NCBI GenBank assembly: GCA_035761805.1
Contig: DASTQL010000168.1
Span: 1 to 7,598, forward strand
Direction of reading: 5' to 3'
Source of the DNA: DASTQL01 sp035761805
Lineage (GTDB): Bacteria; Actinomycetota; Actinomycetes; Jiangellales; Jiangellaceae
DNA length: 7,598 bases
In this document: piece after piece, positions 5,874 to 7,598 of the stretch
How the letters are laid out: each line of letters begins with the position of its first letter
How positions within the stretch are numbered: position 1 is the first letter of the stretch
Translations under genes and position numbers: made by a program
The notes under the pieces: model-generated
What the model saw: only the letters and a program-made list of their open reading frames with translations
Database searches by the model: none
What the model was told of the DNA's origin: nothing

Positions 5874-7598
5874 ATGAGTCGCGAGATCCAGGGGGGACCC
5901 GGTCGGCTGCGACCGCTACTGCTGGCGGTCGTCATGGACCCGGGAGAGCTCGACCGGGTCGAGGACGAGCTGCAGCAGGCCTTCGGCGGCGAGTTCCGGA
6001 TCCGTGGGGAACACACCGGTCCCGACGCCACGCGCCTGCTCGAGCAGGCGCGGGACCAGGGTCAGTCGGTGGCGGTAGCCCTGGTCGACTACGCCCTCGC
6101 CGCCGAGCAGCGCACCGAGGTGCTGACCCTCCTGCGTCGTGTGCACCCCGATGCGCGGCGGGCGCTGCTCGTCGACTGGGGGTCGTGGGCCGACCGCGAC
6201 ACCGCGAGCGAGGTGCTCCGGGCCATGGCCGTCGGCGACATCAGCTACTACGTGCTCAAGCCGTGGACCGAGCGGGACGAGCTCTTCCACCGAACCGTCG
6301 CCGAGTTCGTGCAGGAGTGGTCACGCGGTGATCCCACGAACCTCCGGGAGGTCGTGGTTGTCGCGGAACGCCACTCGGCCAGGGCATCGGCGATCCGGAG
6401 TCTGCTCACCCGCAACGGGATCCCGCATGCGTTCCGGGAGGAAGGCTCGCCCGCGGCCGACGCGGTGCTCCGCCGGGTTGGCCTCGAGGGACTGCGCGCG
6501 TCCAGCGCCGAGGTCCTGGTGTGGATGGCGGCGCTCGGTGGCCCGGTGCTGCTGGACCCGACCGATGTCGAGGTGGTCCAGGCCTGGGGCGTGTCCACCA
6601 CGCTTGATCCCGAGGACCGCGACTTCGACGTGCTCGTCGTAGGAGGCGGGCCGGCCGGTCTCGCCGCCGCGGTCTACGGATCGTCCGAGGGCCTGCGGAC
6701 CCTGGTCGTCGAACGTGAGTCGATCGGCGGGCAAGCGGGGTCGAGCTCTCTGATCCGCAACTACCTGGGCTTCTCCCGGGGCATCAGCGGTGCGGACCTG
6801 GCCCAGCGCGGCTACCAGCAGGCGTGGGTCTTCGGCACGTACTTCCTGTTCTTGCGCGAGGTCCGCCACATCGATGTCGACGACGGGGTGTTCACCGCCG
6901 AGATCAGCGGGGTGGGGAGGGTCACAGCGCGAGCGGTGGTGCTGGCCACCGGCGTCTCCTACCGCCGGCTGGGCGTCGCCGAGCTGGAGGCCCTCACCGG
7001 TGCCGGCGTCTACTACGGCGCCAGCGTCTCCGAGGCGCAGGGGCTCACCGATCTGCACGCCGTCGTCGTCGGCGGCGGCAACTCGGCCGGCCAGGCGGTC
7101 CTCCACCTGGCGCGCTACTGCGAGCGGGTGACTCTCGTGGTCCGGGGCGCGACCCTCGGGGCGAGCATGTCGTCCTATCTCGTGGAGGCGATCGAGGCGA
7201 CGCCGAACGTGGCGGTGCAGACCTCGGCCGAGGTGATCGGCGGTGCAGGCGAAGGGCGGCTCTCGCAGGTCACCGTCAGGGACCGCACGACGGGCGAGGA
7301 GCGGGTGGTCCGGGCCGACGGGCTGTTCGTCATGATCGGCGCCCAGCCCCGTACCGACTGGCTTCCGGAGTCCGTCGGGCGCGACCGGTTCGGGTTCGTG
7401 CTGGCCGGGTCGGACGCCGCGGGCAGTGGCGGCTGGCCGCTGGCGCGCCCGCCGTTCCCGTACGAGTCGACCCTTCCGGGCCTCTTCGCGGTCGGCGACG
7501 TCCGGTGCGGTTCGGTGAAGCGGGTTGCTTCGGCGGTCGGTGAGGGCTCGGTGGTCGTCTCCCAGCTGCACGAGCTGTTCAGGGAGGGCCGTGGCTGA
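5874..7598 (+). CDS. Fused receiver / thioredoxin-reductase-like FAD oxidoreductase without redox cysteines
   Basis: The protein is complete at 574 residues, in three modules. Residues 12-150 are a receiver-like domain with candidate phospho-acceptor Asp72 (VALVDYAL) and conserved Lys129 (SYYVLKPW). The acidic pair of strand 1 is reduced to one Asp (MDP, Asp22) and the switch Thr/Ser after strand 4 is not evident. Residues 158-241 resemble a glutaredoxin-like fold (VVVVAERHSARASAIRSLL, then PVLLDPTDVEVV), with no cysteine where CxxC would be. Residues 250-574 are a pyridine nucleotide-disulphide oxidoreductase fold: FAD motif GGGPAG at 257-262, Glu280 for ribose, ATG at 358-360, NAD(P)H motif GGGNSAGQ at 400-407, and FAD-binding GD at 541-542. 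The thioredoxin-reductase CATC site is replaced by YYGASVSEAQ. The only cysteines are 416 and 545. It belongs to the known 'fused response regulator/thioredoxin-disulfide reductase' group, but thioredoxin reduction is unlikely. An NAD(P)H-sensing or non-thiol electron-transfer role is inferred. Partner genes probably lie downstream. Confidence 0.9.
   Translation: MSREIQGGPGRLRPLLLAVVMDPGELDRVEDELQQAFGGEFRIRGEHTGPDATRLLEQARDQGQSVAVALVDYALAAEQRTEVLTLLRRVHPDARRALLVDWGSWADRDTASEVLRAMAVGDISYYVLKPWTERDELFHRTVAEFVQEWSRGDPTNLREVVVVAERHSARASAIRSLLTRNGIPHAFREEGSPAADAVLRRVGLEGLRASSAEVLVWMAALGGPVLLDPTDVEVVQAWGVSTTLDPEDRDFDVLVVGGGPAGLAAAVYGSSEGLRTLVVERESIGGQAGSSSLIRNYLGFSRGISGADLAQRGYQQAWVFGTYFLFLREVRHIDVDDGVFTAEISGVGRVTARAVVLATGVSYRRLGVAELEALTGAGVYYGASVSEAQGLTDLHAVVVGGGNSAGQAVLHLARYCERVTLVVRGATLGASMSSYLVEAIEATPNVAVQTSAEVIGGAGEGRLSQVTVRDRTTGEERVVRADGLFVMIGAQPRTDWLPESVGRDRFGFVLAGSDAAGSGGWPLARPPFPYESTLPGLFAVGDVRCGSVKRVASAVGEGSVVVSQLHELFREGRG

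Noticed and set aside
7591..7598. Possible start (GTG) of a next gene overlapping the flavoprotein stop
   Set aside because: A GGAGG lies only 3 nt upstream and just eight bases are visible, so no reading frame can be supported.
1..7598. CRISPR arrays, insertion-sequence ends, tRNA genes, attachment sites
   Set aside because: No regularly spaced direct repeats, transposase motifs, cloverleaf-like stretches or flanking target duplications were found on reading both strands.

Overview
The window is very GC-rich, with strong G/C bias at third codon positions, GTG starts and several starts that look leaderless. This points to a chromosomal segment of a high-GC actinomycete. The gene families (DUF3117, PaaX with a PaaG-like isomerase, a proline-rich M15 lipoprotein, a fused receiver/thioredoxin-reductase-like flavoprotein) fit that reading. 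The genus cannot be fixed from the sequence. No insertion sequence, integrase, CRISPR array, tRNA or rRNA was seen.

Layout. Positions 1-242 are non-coding and carry two inverted-repeat structures. One is a long nested hairpin that probably ends the leftward transcript of a leucyl aminopeptidase (243-1790, minus). A 22-pair hairpin (1821-1869) separates that gene from a 54-residue DUF3117 protein (1904-2068, minus). A divergent intergenic region with a perfect 21-bp palindrome follows. Rightward from it come a PaaX-family repressor (2242-3051) and a crotonase-fold enoyl-CoA isomerase of PaaG type (3048-3848), overlapping by 4 nt and so a two-gene operon. Next are a secreted M15 peptidase lipoprotein (3889-4830) and, 6 nt later, a MmcQ/YjbR protein (4837-5259). 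Convergent to these is a DUF1801 protein (minus, start 5712). Its conserved body is intact, but it has no stop codon in the expected place. Divergent from DUF1801, 5874-7598 encodes a 574-residue fusion of a degenerate receiver, a cysteine-poor glutaredoxin-like module and a thioredoxin-reductase-like flavoprotein.

How the genes relate. The PaaX/isomerase pair is the clearest functional unit: a CoA-thioester-sensing repressor with an enzyme acting on a CoA thioester, and a candidate operator just upstream. The rest look like separate housekeeping or accessory units. The most unusual protein is the last one. It keeps the FAD and NAD(P)H dinucleotide folds but has no CxxC anywhere, so it cannot work as a classical thioredoxin reductase. 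It probably has a signalling or non-thiol electron-transfer role.
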